Below the pieces are notes generated by a model. That model did not search any database, was not told where the DNA came from, and saw only the letters and a program-made list of their open reading frames with translations. This document shows positions 7,960-18,760 of a stretch of 22,644 nucleotides of DNA, piece after piece; position 1 is the stretch's first letter, and every line of letters starts with the position of its first letter. The position numbers were made by a program, and so were the translations under genes. Where the stretch lies: contig BDIP01000286.1 in the NCBI GenBank assembly GCA_003568945.1, positions 1 through 22,644 of the forward strand, in the 5' to 3' direction. Source of the DNA: Kipferlia bialata. Taxonomy: Eukaryota; Fornicata.

Positions 7960-10790
7960 ATGAGCCACCCCAATACTCCAAAGAGGAAGGGACGACACCC
8001 ATTGGAATGGGAGGGTGGGGGGGGGGGGGGGGGGGGGGTGGGGCCCCCCCCCCCCCCCCCCCCCCCCCCGCCTTCCCTTACCCTCCAGTCTTCCTGGGTC
8101 TCTGTGTGGACTGGGATGGTGTCCAGGGCTGTCTAGGCTCAGACTCCTACGTATGTGAGTTCAGTGTAGGTTGGCCAGGATGGGGGTGGCTCAGTGTGTG
8201 GATGGTACGTGGCGACAGTGAATTCCCTTCTTGCACTTTCACATTATTGTGTATATAGTCTATCTTCTTTCTCTCTCACACACCCCCCCCCACCCCAGTT
8301 CCCCACTGTGGCCTGTGTGGGATACCTCACCTACCTCACCCTGTCTCTGCTGGTGGCCAGGAGAGACGCAGCGCTCATACGGTGGGTTCTATATATATAC
8401 AATAGTATAGAGCTCTATTGCTCTCCTATCAAATCCCACCCCCTAACCCCAGCCCCTTCTTCACCAACGCCGGTCTCCTCTCCCATGACCTCCCCTCCAT
8501 GTCGTGGGGGGAGGTGGTCGACAGGATACTCGTGTACTTACCAGCGGTGGAAGGTAAATCATTATGGTAAATCATTATATATCCTTGTGCCGGACCTCAA
8601 ATATGGTACTCACCCTCCAGGCAGAGAACTGTCAGCTGCCGATGTACAGAAGAGACTCCTGAGATACGATGACTATCTCGTGGCAGGTAGGTGGCTGCAA
8701 CAGCACTTTACACTCTAGTTGCCAAATGGCCCATTGGATGTGCAGTGTACCCCCTATCCCTCAGGTGTCAAGGCCGGCCTGATAGGGGTGGATAAGATGT
8801 ACTTCCCTCGAGCACTGCTGTTTGCTGTACAGCGCATAGTCCTGTACCCGTGCTTTGTGATGAGTGAGGCAGATGAGAGTGGGGGGCAGCGCATAGAGCT
8901 GCACCCTTTGCTACAGAGCAACCCAGACGAGTTTGCCAAGGCACTCTGCAACCGGTGGGGGGTTGTAGGTCACACTGTTGTCGGTACATACTGCTTGTAT
9001 ACAGAGTATTGTCTAATCCCAGGGCCCGTAGCTATGGTATCTGGGCCTTGTGTCTCTCCCCCTTCCTGCTGTGCTACTCTCTAGTGGAGACAGTCTTCAG
9101 TCAGGCTTACGCCCTGTACACAAACACAGGTGGGTGGGAATATCCACATATATGTGTCACTATACACATGCACTCTATGCTTGTGGTCTGGACGTTTCTG
9201 TGATCATTAGTGTGAATGGCAACCTCTAAACCCCCAGAGCTTTTGAGCTCTGCTCAGTGGTCCAACTGTGCCCTGTATAGATTCAGAGCGGTAGGAGAGG
9301 ACAAGACGGCATTTGAGAGGAGGTGGGTTATTCTATGACTCCGGATCTTCTGTTGCTAAAGACTCTCTCCCCACCCAGGATCCGTGCGTCTTATGTGTTT
9401 GCCGAGGCATACATGCACCAGTTTAGATACCCCGTCAAGGAGGTGTGGGGATATATACAGATTCAGAGATGTATATCTCTTGAGTTCATACTATGTTTTC
9501 CCAGGGAAGGAGTAGGAACTCTTTGATATCCTACGGATACATTGACTACATTGACTAGCATACCCTGCCTTCCCCCCTTTTGCTGATTTTCGGTCTCCAA
9601 TACCCAGGCCCTGCTCCGTGCCATCTCCAAGCCCCTCTCCTTCCTGGCCCTGGCCTGTCTGCTGTTCCCCCTGTTCCTAGGACAGGGGGCAGGGGATAGA
9701 GTCATATTTTTCGGGTAGGGGGTGACACACACAATCCTAAGTACACCCTGTACTTGTAATCTCAGTAATCCATATACTCATGTATTCTCATAGTCTTGTG
9801 TCCTTTTCCCCTCTGATACCTAGCTTCTCGATGACATTCCTCCTGGGTCTAGCTGCTGCCTCCAGCCTAGCAGTCAGGGCCATGATCCCATCCACTGCCA
9901 AGAGGTGATATATACTTAGTTGCACTATAATAGTGTACCAACTTAGGTCTGACTCCCAGGTACGAGCCTGCCCGTGCCTATTCCAGACTGCAGAGGGTCC
10001 TCTTGTACACAGACGAGAAGTGGGCTGCAGCACCGGCCAGCAAGGAGACACGGCAGAGCATTGCAAAGCTGTATCAGGTACCAACTGGCATTGGGTAGAT
10101 ATTGTGTAGCGACCACCTTCTCTCACCACCAGCCTTGGTGGCGCAGGGCCCTTAAGGATATGGTGGCCATGTTCAAGGTAGGACAGTGGCTATTGGTGTA
10201 TCAGGGTAATTGTACAAGTCCTGTCAAGATCAATGTATTGTAATGGACTCCATATCTTATATGAGCCCTCATGTTCTTTGATACTGACACTGGTGTATGC
10301 AGGGTGGGATTGGTAGAATGCTGGTATTTATATCACTGACTGGAGTATTTTCCATTGTCCAGCCGTACCACACACTCCATATGCCCGTATTGACTGACCT
10401 TTTGTGTGGCTACGTCCAAAGTGTGACCCCAGGTCCCCATTCTGCTGCTGAGGGCAGACAACCCCGACTCCTGGCTAGTCAAGTACGTCAGATACATAGC
10501 CAGCAACACTGAGGTCGAGGGGAACGGCGCCACCCTGCGGTGTGAGGAGAGCATCAAGCCGGGGAAGGAGCAGACAGAGGTGGAGGGCGCTACAGAGTAT
10601 GCAGGTGAGGGATATGTGGTGATGTCTTTGTTAGGTGATGACCAAGGCATATAGCAATACTTGCCGTTGCACTCTCTGCTGATTGGGCACGATATTCTAT
10701 ATTCTCTTGCAGCTTACCCCAGGTCTTGACGCTGTAGACCAGGCAGTACTGACAGACAGTGAGGAGTGTGACCCAGCATACACCATATAG
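7960..10790 (+). CDS. ATG9: Autophagy lipid scramblase ATG9
   Basis: Fifteen in-phase exons sum to 1401 nt (466 residues): 7960-8014, 8089-8150, 8299-8381, 8453-8553, 8621-8686, 8765-8954, 9023-9129, 9238-9322, 9379-9442, 9608-9714, 9824-9902, 9960-10076, 10133-10177, 10433-10604 and 10723-10790 (TAG). ATG9 is the multi-spanning scramblase on vesicles that seed autophagosomes. By eye it follows the human ATG9A order: FLGLCVDWDGV (human FLVDCVDYDIL), MSWGEVVDRIL, ADVQKRLLRYDDYLVAGVKA (DIYHRLLRQQNYLVALVNKS), ALYRFRAVGEDKTAFERRI, hydrophobic spans near 202-222, 284-300 and 308-325, then KLYQPWWRRALKDMVAMFK. The start at 7960 is the ATG whose frame and donor phase fit; it gives a short basic N-terminus and a stunted first membrane span. 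The protein is much shorter than animal ATG9, and the long cytosolic tails are missing. Intron 8015-8088 is mostly poly-G then poly-C. Confidence 0.85.
8553..8578 (+). repeat. 13-bp tandem duplication across a splice donor
   Basis: GGTAAATCATTAT occurs twice in direct tandem (8553-8565 and 8566-8578), so the donor GT of the exon ending at 8553 is present twice. It resembles a very young, small version of the donor-side copies seen in the first 5.8 kb. Confidence 0.9.
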
Positions 10791-11299
10791 ACAGTTGCCC
10801 ACACATAGGGTTCAACGCTATGTTCAATTTGGGGTTTACTTCTGGATAGATATATCTATCTGTTTAGTGACTATCTTGTGGGATGTACTATAATGTTTGT
10901 GTACTATACTATAGTACTTCGTGTATGCGTGTGCATTATGGTCTGTGTGCTGGGTCAAACCACTGTTCTCGGTAATCAGTTCCGGTCCACATAAGCGACC
11001 AAGTCTGGATTACACATTCGCTGTGGCATCCAGATAGAACTGAGAGTGTCAGAATTACACGTTATCCTTGCCGCATTGACGTCGTTTGAATAGTGGTCAG
11101 TATCGGTCCGATCTGTGGGTGAATGATCCCATAATTGGACCCATTACCATTAGATCTAGCACTTACCTCTCTGTTCCCAGCATTCATGATTCATTGCCTG
11201 CCGATGGGGTTTCTCTCTCTTCAAACTGCCATGCATTGAGATTGGTAGAGCTACAATAGTGATGAGAGTGTTTACCACGAATGACTCCAGAGCCATGAG

Positions 11300-11339
11300 T
11301 GGGACGTTCCCACTGGGAAATCACAGTGTGATTCACACA
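11300..11339. repeat. Two adjacent alternating half-site arrays
   Basis: 11300-11319 reads TGGGAC-g-TTCCCA-c-TGGGAA (one mismatch). 11320-11339 reads ATCACA-g-TGTGAT-t-CACACA (third unit 4 of 6). Perfect palindromes of 6-1-6 and 7-1-7 are nested inside. Confidence 0.8.
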
Positions 11340-11431
11340 GTATTCTATCGAGTACTAGATAATGGGCTGTATACGGGAGCAACGCTCATCACCTCAAACC
11401 TTGAGGGTCAAGGCTTGGGTCAATGAGACTA

Positions 11432-11451
11432 TTGAGAGTCTCAATTTGACA
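11432..11451. repeat. Array TTGAGA-g-TCTCAA-t-TTGACA
   Basis: The alternating array has one mismatch in the third unit, with a perfect 7-1-7 palindrome at 11431-11445. The preceding 40 nt carry further degenerate TTGA/TCAA units at 7-nt period. Confidence 0.8.
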
Positions 11452-11519
11452 CGGTCATAGGCGAAATACTCCTCCAAATTCTGTCCTCACAGACTGAGGT
11501 AAAATCGGTGAGTACAACA

Positions 11520-11552
11520 GTGACCACTGGTCACGTGCCACGTGACACGTGG
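11520..11552. repeat. Chained palindromes with three CACGTG at 7-nt period
   Basis: CACGTG occurs at 11532, 11539 and 11546, each followed by one variable base. Three overlapping perfect palindromes result: 11520-11534 (7-1-7), 11530-11546 (8-1-8) and 11538-11552 (7-1-7). CACGTG is the classic E-box/G-box core of bHLH factors, but no nearby promoter is identified. Confidence 0.85.
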
Positions 11553-11726
11553 TAACAACTGATGATGTATCCATGGCTACAGTCCAGTGGCTAGTAGTGT
11601 GACAAGCATATATGGCTGGTTCTACAGACCCACAACCAAGCAGATTCTCTACAATGGAAGTCAAGTAGTGGAGACTGAGCTTGGTCTTCCAGGTCTAGTG
11701 ATTCTATTTCTGATTGACAGCACTAC

Positions 11727-11783
11727 TTTGGAATCCAAAGGTTGGATAATTGCAACATGCACAACCCAATTTGGGTTGTCCAA
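11727..11783. repeat. Two further alternating arrays
   Basis: 11727-11746 reads TTTGGA-a-TCCAAA-g-GTTGGA. 11764-11783 reads ACCCAA-t-TTGGGT-t-GTCCAA and sits in a perfect 9-1-9 palindrome at 11761-11779. Confidence 0.8.
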
Positions 11784-12119
11784 TGGGCATTCAACCGCCA
11801 AGTTGCCGGCCCCAACTCACTATAATTGCAGCCTGCAGTCTACAGGTAGTGGGAGATATCATGAATGTGACTTCATAATAGACGCATAATACAATCGGAA
11901 CACCTCAGTCTCATATTGGTTTATAAAGGCTGGTGCGTAAGACCAGGGCAGATGATAACTAGAAGCAGTAAGATACAAAAGTAAGTATATGTAGTGGACA
12001 CAACAAACAAAAACTAGGGAAACACCAAACGAGGTGGTCAGAACAATGGGCACAAGGAGTGTGCCCTCAACAGAGAATACCAGGACCCTGGTGATTCTAC
12101 ACACAGGTGCAACCCATGT

Positions 12120-14077
12120 CTAGAGGAAGGACTTCAGCTTGAGGGATGCATTGGCAATACCCACCGCTATGAGGATGATACCCGTCACCCCTACGTGGAA
12201 CTCTGCCTTGGGGTCTGTGACTATTGATGCCTCATCAGAGACAGGGAGGGAGAGAGACACGGGATGGGGGGAGGGGTCGGTGGGGGTGGAGGGCCGGGAG
12301 TCGTCAGACCCAGTCTCCAGATGGACAGCCCTGGGGGTCAGGATGGGGGGTATATAGATCTGTGACCAATACTGAGGCTGTGCTATGTGTCTAGTCTCCC
12401 CACCTACTGATGAGGGATGATACGGCAGGGTCCTGGGGGTTGGGGTGCCAGGAGTCCTGGGTCTCCAGGGAGGCACCCAGAGACTGGATGGTCCCCTCCA
12501 CAACACCGGACTCTACAGCACGATCACCCTCTGGCTCCTTGTCTCCCTCTGAGGCATCGGGAGGGGTGTGGTGGCCAAGTGTCACTGTCTGGGCGCGGGA
12601 CCTACAGGCCTCCAGGACCTGCACAGTCTCCTCAGGTACATCCACTGGGGGGTGAGGACACGTCTGCAACAGCATCTGAACCTACATCACTATCAATAGA
12701 TGAGACTAGGGGGGAGAGGCATACCTCTACTCTTTGTGCTGTGCATTGTGGTGTTTGCCCTTGTTCTCCCCCCTGCCCCCTCTGTCGATGCAGGGTGGGA
12801 GTGGGCGGGGAGGGCGGCAGTCAGCCTGTCGTTGTAGGGGGCACGCTGGGAGAAGGACCCCCTAGACCAGGATGCCACAGAGCCTGGGGGGTGAGTACCA
12901 CATGGAATACTGTCATGCTTACAGTGTAGTACCCGTACCCATCCTAGGCCTAGCCACCAGTGATCCCATCCTTCCCCTGACAACGTCACTGAGGGAGGGC
13001 CTGGGGTGAGAGAGGGAAGGTGGTGACACAAGACTACACATTCATACACCCCCCCGCTCTGCCCACCCACCTCCTGCCCTCCCCTGCCTCTATGTCTGTG
13101 TCTGTGCCTCTGTCCCCTGTCACCACACCCACATCTGCCAGCATACCCACCACAGCCAATAGGGACGAGGTGCCAGTCCTGTCCCTGCCCTGCCACGTCT
13201 CCCCCTCACACCCAGACACACTGTCTCTCTGGTGCACACTGTACACGGAGTCACAGGGCAGGGTGCCATCACCCAGGACAGGGACGCCCCTCTTGCGTCT
13301 GGGTAGGTAGAAGGACATGTAGCCTGGCAGCAGGAAGTACACTGGGGTCAGGGGTGATGAAGGGTGATGCAGGGTGACACATCAGGGTGTATGCATATGA
13401 GTAGTATAGACCACCCACCCAATGTGCCACTGGTGGCTGAGAACATGGACAGGATGAAGGAGATGCTGGGCACAAAGCTACCGACCAGGACCACAGCTGC
13501 ATAGAGGATGACCTGCCACAGACACCGGAGGCGGAAGGAGAGCTCCCTGCCGTACATCTCCTGGACCCCGAGGACATTGACACTCATCAGGAGGGGGTAG
13601 GAACACACAAGCACAACAACCTGCATCATCTGGAGGGTCAGAGAGGGTGGAAGAGGAGGCTATATATTTGGTATGTCCCACACACACTCTCCCCACCTTG
13701 ACAACCGAGCACAGCACGTTGGATGCTGGGTAGTTGAGGAGGATGTTGTCGAGGGTGTCAGGCCCAAACTGCAGAGACCCTGACACGGACATGACAGTGT
13801 TGAGGCAGCACACGATGCCGAGTGAGACGTTGATGACCTGTCTGATCTGCCTGATCCTGGCTGTCTTGCTGCCCCCGAGGTTGTTGTACAGGATGACCAC
13901 AATGAACTCACCCCCAAAGGCACCAGACATGAGGGGGAAGGCATCGCCTGGGGGTGAGGGGGAGGGGGGGGGAGAGAGAGAGCACAAGGGGGTAGAGATA
14001 TACATGTACCCACCTAGAGCAGCAGACACCGACTCCTGGGGAGTCCAGAGGGGGGAGAGAGTGCCCTGAGACATGAG

Positions 14078-14125
<48 letters not shown>

Positions 14126-15326
14126 TGCAGACAGCGAGAGAGGTACCCACCTGCACCCCTCCCACTATGCATGAGCCGAGGACAAAGAGGACCGAGAACA
14201 TACAGGCCACGATGGCAAAGAGAGACACGATGGAGAGCCTGGGGTGAGGGGAGGATATACTGACATGTCTTCTACGACATATACCCCTACAAAGCAATAT
14301 ATATATACTTATCCATACATACCTGTCCATGGATGGCAGCATGGAGAGAGCCAGCATGGGGAAGGAACACAGGAACCTAGGGTGAGACAGGGGACGGGGA
14401 CATCCAACAGACACTGACACATGCCACTTATGCATGCCACTGTACCTGGCCAGGGTGTTGTTGAGGGACGGGATGATCTGGGACAGGTAGTCACCTGGGG
14501 ATGAGTGGATAGAAGGTAGGGAGGAGGAGGAGAACAAGAGTGCTGAGGCCTCACCGGATATCATGAAGTATGCCACGCAGAACCCAAAGTACAGGGAGAT
14601 GGACAGGACAGGCACGATGCTGCTGGTGCGGGTGCCAACCATCTGGCTGGGGGTCAGACAGTGTATATACAAGAATACATAATTGAGAGACACGGGGGAA
14701 GAGAGAGAGAGTGAGTGAGAGAAGGAGAAGAGAGAGGCAACAGCCGTACCCTACGAGGTCCTTGTAGCTCTTGGCATGGGTGATGTGGGTCAGCTGGGTC
14801 ACAATCCTAGGGTGGGGGAGGGGGAGAGAGAGAGGAGTCCATATCCTGTGCCTGTACCTGTTCGATGACCTGTGGACCAGGGCACAGAACACCATCATGA
14901 TGACACCCATGATGAGACCGGTCTGGGGTGGGCAGAGGGGGGGGGAGAAAGGGGGGAGAGGAAGAAGTGAGGGGGGGGGGGCAGAGAGAGAGAGAGAGAG
15001 AGAGACCTGTCACACTTCCTCTTATGAAATAGATACAACAAGAAATCGGTGTAGTGTATCGCCTATAGTCAACAATGCACGGACAATATATATATACAGG
15101 TGCCATCCCATACCTGTGCCACCCCCCAGCTGAGTGCGAGGATGCCTGCCCCGAGCATTGAGTTGGACAGGTTGAAGGAGGTCGAGGGCACAGTGCCACT
15201 GGGGGCAGGGGGGGTATCAAGGGCGGCATCGCTATCACATATATCCACAGGGATATCCGTATCTTGTTGGACAGCAGATGCAACATGCGCATCTCTCTCT
15301 CTCTCAGTCACTGCAGAGTCAGACAT
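12120..15326 (-). CDS. AAAP/SLC38-like amino-acid transporter with large internal loop
   Basis: Fifteen in-phase exons total 2067 nt (688 residues): 15326-15114, 14922-14858, 14806-14750, 14646-14555, 14494-14446, 14376-14323, 14238-14151, 14035-14014, 13947-13697, 13629-13419, 13341-13050, 13000-12939, 12883-12725, 12644-12404 and 12330-12120 (TAG). The family moves amino acids coupled to protons or sodium across plasma or vacuolar membranes. The first span carries the signature SFNLSNSMLGAGILALSWGVA at about 50-70. About nine more spans follow (SIVPVLSISLYFGFCVAYFM, SIVSLFAIVACMFSVLFVLG, VINVSLGIVCCLNTVMSVSG, VILYAAVVLVGSF), up to PGYMSFYLPRRKRG near 385. Then comes a roughly 275-residue Ser/Pro/Gly/acidic stretch before a last span, GVTGIILIAVGIANASLKL, at the very C-terminus. 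The N-terminal 45 residues are cytosolic, acidic and Ser/Thr-rich. Substrate cannot be read from sequence. Confidence 0.88.
14076..14120. repeat. GA/CT microsatellite in an intron
   Basis: An uninterrupted GA repeat lies inside the intron between exons 14238-14151 and 14035-14014. In transcript orientation it is a CT tract. Similar CT tracts occur near 14980-15006, 18185-18218 and 22399-22440, all intronic. Confidence 0.9.
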
Positions 15327-15786
15327 CGATGGCTATATACCACCGATGGAGTATGGTGTATATGGGCTTGGGGCTGTCAACAGAAGAGATACACATCTCG
15401 GAAACACCACTGTCGGTCAAGTCGTCTCTCTGAGTCGTCTCTCTGAGCGTCAAAGTGATCGTCGGTGTCTGGAGGTCAACGTCTATTCTTAGCCATTCTT
15501 TCTAAGCTCCATGTCACTACAATGCCATGTTATTCAGTGCTGTGTGTAACCCAGGCTGTAAGTGGTGCGTGGTGTCTCTGCAAATGATTCAGGAACCCTT
15601 CAAAGGGAGAGAGCGAGTGGCCAGAAGTGAGTTGTTGATGAATATCTGATCGGAAAATCAGATTCAGTCAGACTGACTGAGTCACTCAGTCAGTGAGTGT
15701 TACCTCAGGTGACCACCATCTCCACGGTATCACTTGATATTTATGGTACTGTATTCATGTTAATCTCTCTCTCCCTCTCTCTCTTC
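15327..15786. promoter_or_regulatory. Intergenic gap upstream of the transporter
   Basis: The 460-nt gap should hold the transporter promoter and the BPI-like gene's 3' end. It contains a 13-bp tandem duplication GTCGTCTCTCTGA at 15420-15446. It also has an inverted repeat ATCTGAT/ATCAGAT around 15645-15663 and the palindrome cluster at 15665-15694. No core promoter motif was recognised. Confidence 0.5.
15665..15694. repeat. Overlapping long perfect palindromes
   Basis: 15665-15679 is a perfect 7-1-7 palindrome. 15672-15694 is a perfect 11-1-11 palindrome (arm ACTGACTGAGT, centre c at 15683). 15666-15685 also reads AGTCAG-a-CTGACT-g-AGTCAC, the same alternating layout as elsewhere. Confidence 0.9.
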
Positions 15787-18181
15787 TCAGTAGTCCTTTA
15801 ACGGAATTGTTGCTACTAGTGTGGTGGGTCCGTCGAAGAATGCCTTGGCCAGATCGTACTCAAAGAAGTCTCCCTGGGGGTGAGGGGAGGGGGGGGAGAG
15901 AGAGATAGAGAGAGAGAGATAGATAGTGAGAGAGAGAGAGATAGACATATAGATCATGTGAATTAGAATCAGCCACCCTACACTAGAATGCTACTAGGCC
16001 CTAGTACCCACCTGGATGCCGAAGAATGGTGCGTCGTCGTGTGTGAACTGGGACACAAAGGGTGCCACACCAAGAGCACTCAGCATCATCAGGAGCTGCT
16101 GGGACTGATAATCAGAGAGACAAGGAGGGGGATAGACACACACAGAAGGTCTCTAGAGGGTATGAATACTTATACATATATATATATGCCGACCTGGGGT
16201 GTGTCGAGGTGGAGGTCCCCGTACTCTGAGGATATGGCCCAGGCCGTGCTGTTGTAGGGAGAGGCATTCCAGGAGACAGTCGTCTCATTGCCCTGGGGGG
16301 TAAGAGAGAGAGAGAGAGATAGAGAATAATTAGACGTCAGGTAAGTTCTCGCACCCAGTTGAACTCGTTCTGCCACACGTCGGGTGTCATTGCCATGCCA
16401 TAGGACAGACCTATCTGGAAGGCATGCACATTGTCAGAGAGGGACCCGTAGTCCACTGACACGTCGACGGTGCCTGGGGGTGGGTGACTATAGATAGGAG
16501 ATATGTGTGCAGTATCTTCTAGACTACCTGTGATGTTCAAGTACCCAGCACTCGGCATGAATGTGAGGACGGGGTCAATGGTGGGGGTGAGGTGCAGAGC
16601 AAGGGCGCTGTCGGGGTACTGGGGTGAGGGGGGGGGACTTATGGGAGCTAGTGTCTATACAGATACCCACCGCGTCGTATAGGCCTGGACACACACTGGC
16701 CACAGCAGTGGTCATCAGGTAGGACTTGAACATCGGGTTGGTCACTGGAGGTAGGAGGGTAGGTATGGCAATGCCAACTATACTATCGATCTCATGTTAA
16801 TGTCATGTGTAAGTGACTCTTCTGGTCTATATGTGTTGTCTAAGCACCAACCCCCACCTGTGCTGTATGCAATGTCCCCACTCAGGATACCATTGTGGTT
16901 GGCGGCACTGGGGTGAGGGACACTGAGGGAGAACGGTGAGAGCAGTGGTAGTCCAGTCACAGAAGAGATGAATGCTCTACTTGGACATATGCATCCCACC
17001 TGAATATGGTGTTGAATGCGTTGTTGCTGAGTATCATCTGGAAGTCATCGTTGTTGACAATGTCTGGGAGGGGGGCAGGGTGGGTCCTGGGTGAGGGTAA
17101 GGACAGAGGAGGTACTATTGAGTGGACATTTTTAGGGCAGGACATGGTTTAGGGGGGAGGGGAGGAGATAAGGTTGGGACACCTCTCTGGCCAGTCCTCT
17201 CCCTCAGCCAGGGGGTATCCATAGGAGGTGTAGTACAGACCGATGTAGCCGTCAAGCACATGGAACCCAGGGTCAATGTACCTGGGGGGGGGTCAGAAGA
17301 ACACTAGAGATACTGTGACGGTGTTGACGATGAAAGCAATCTCGTATATTGTCACCGTACCTCTGGTCTAGGCCGACATCACCAGCCAGTACGTGATACC
17401 AGTCAGCTGGAATGAGTATATGTATGAGTGTCAGGGAGGTCCGAGTCTCTTAGAAAGTGATAGAGTAAGCGCCGTGCATACCCGTCATGCCCCCACTGTT
17501 GATGGCCTCTAGCAGTGCCTCAGCCAGCATGTCAGAGAGGGTGTCTGCAAAGAGGTCCTCCATGAGGGATATGAAGGTGTTGAGGACCAGGGAGTATAGG
17601 GCAGAGGCACCCCCGTCCAGGGCAATGGTGATCTTGCCAAAGTCTATGGAGTAGGACTCAAAGGCAAACACTAACTGGGGGTGGGCAGCGCGAGTGTGAA
17701 GAATAGGATAGTGGACATGAACACATCTACACAGTATCCCGTACGTTACCGCATGTCTGGTCCACCCTGGTCAGGGAGGATATGCTGGCGGTGAGGCCTG
17801 TAACGGTGGCAGTGCCAGTGCCTAGAGGGTGAGAGACAGGGGGTGCACACTCATACAGATCATAGATACACCATCACGCACCATGGTCTGATATGTATGG
17901 GAACCCTGTCTCCTGGTACCCCCAGTTGAAGGAGAGCTGGAGGTCGGAGTCACCGCTGAGGGGTGAGACTACGGGGGGGGGGATGGGGCAGAGAGAGTAT
18001 TCAAACGTGTTCATCGGGTATGTACGTTTATATACACATCCCACTTCCAACGTACAGGAAGATACCGATGGTGCCATCTGCCTCGTTGGTGGAGACTGAG
18101 AACTCGGATATGTCCATCTCACTCATCACCATGGAGGTGATCTCAAGGTCAACGGTGGTGACTGGGTGAGGGAAGGGGGGG

Positions 18182-18220
<39 letters not shown>

Positions 18221-18760
18221 TGGAACAGGAAGTACTGTAGTATCGTTTACTGGACACATGAATCCTACGATAGAGTACATAGTTAGTGGGCTAGCTGTAC
18301 GGGAAGGGAGTAGTGCCAGATACGGATGTGCATAACACAGAGGCTACACGCATTCATGTACATATGCCTCTACTCACTTAGGAGGTCCAGCTCTGTGTTG
18401 ATGTCGTCGAACTTCATGGCCTGGGGTGGGGCTAGGGTGTTGCATATACAGAAAGGACATCGCATTGAGAAGGAACACACTGATGATTGATATGTTTCCA
18501 CATATATACATATGCACCTGTATCTGGGACACCAGTACAGGGATGGAGCCCTGGGTCAGCTTGTTGAAGCCATCCAGGGAGAATGCCACAATCATGTTGA
18601 GCTGGGGGTGAGGGAGAGAGAGAAAGAGAGAGAGAAGGAGCAAGGATGCTTCACTCTGATAGACACACTGCCGTACATCGTCCATATGGGCTGGACCGGC
18701 ATCGGGGCAACTGCACACGGCTGCCCCTACCAGCAGCAACACCAGCAGTAGCACTCTCAT
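15787..18760 (-). CDS. Secreted BPI/LBP/CETP-family lipid-binding protein
   Basis: Seventeen in-phase exons total exactly 1500 nt (499 residues): 18760-18677, 18601-18518, 18420-18378, 18161-18056, 17955-17882, 17821-17745, 17674-17482, 17406-17361, 17281-17183, 17086-17000, 16907-16858, 16744-16671, 16618-16528, 16473-16355, 16292-16194, 16098-16012 and 15873-15787 (TGA). A signal peptide MRVLLLVLLLVGAAVCS opens the protein. The layout fits the two-barrel boomerang of BPI/LBP/CETP/PLUNC proteins: an N-terminal half with alternating strands (SDLQLSFNWGYQETGFPYIS, ATVTGLTASISSL), a long helix at about 175-210 (LVLNTFISLMEDLFADTLSDMLAEALL), then ILSNNAFNTIF and a second half with PTIDPVLTFMPSAGYLNIT. 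Length matches the family (about 450-500). The fold binds lipid or LPS in apolar pockets. In a protist a digestive, antibacterial or lipid-transfer role in food vacuoles is inference. The assignment is by overall pattern. Confidence 0.78.

Larger units (their letters stand above)
10791..12119. other. Large convergent intergenic gap rich in short palindromes
   Basis: This 1.3-kb gap lies between the 3' ends of ATG9 and the transporter gene. No convincing gene is present; one open stretch (about 11566-11889) has no ATG and no recognisable product. The striking content is a series of perfect odd-length palindromes and alternating half-site arrays, plus GATAGATA-TATCTATC at 10845-10860 and GTACTATA-c-TATAGTAC at 10901-10917. 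Confidence 0.7.

Noticed and set aside
8007-8070. ATG at 8007 as the ATG9 start
   Set aside because: The only GT donor after it leaves phase 2, whereas the next exon needs phase 1. The ATG at 7960 fits.
9455-9475. AGATTCAGAG match between intron 9443-9607 and the exon at 9238
   Set aside because: Only about 10 nt match and not at an exon edge, so it is too weak to count with the exon-edge copies.
10178-10432. Hydrophobic stretch in ATG9 intron (around 10318-10365) as an extra exon
   Set aside because: Joining 10177 to 10433 keeps phase and gives the expected ATG9 order without it.
11566-11889. Open reading stretch of about 100 codons in the convergent gap
   Set aside because: It has no ATG, no recognisable product and no splice context, and it overlaps two alternating arrays. 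It is not supported as a gene.
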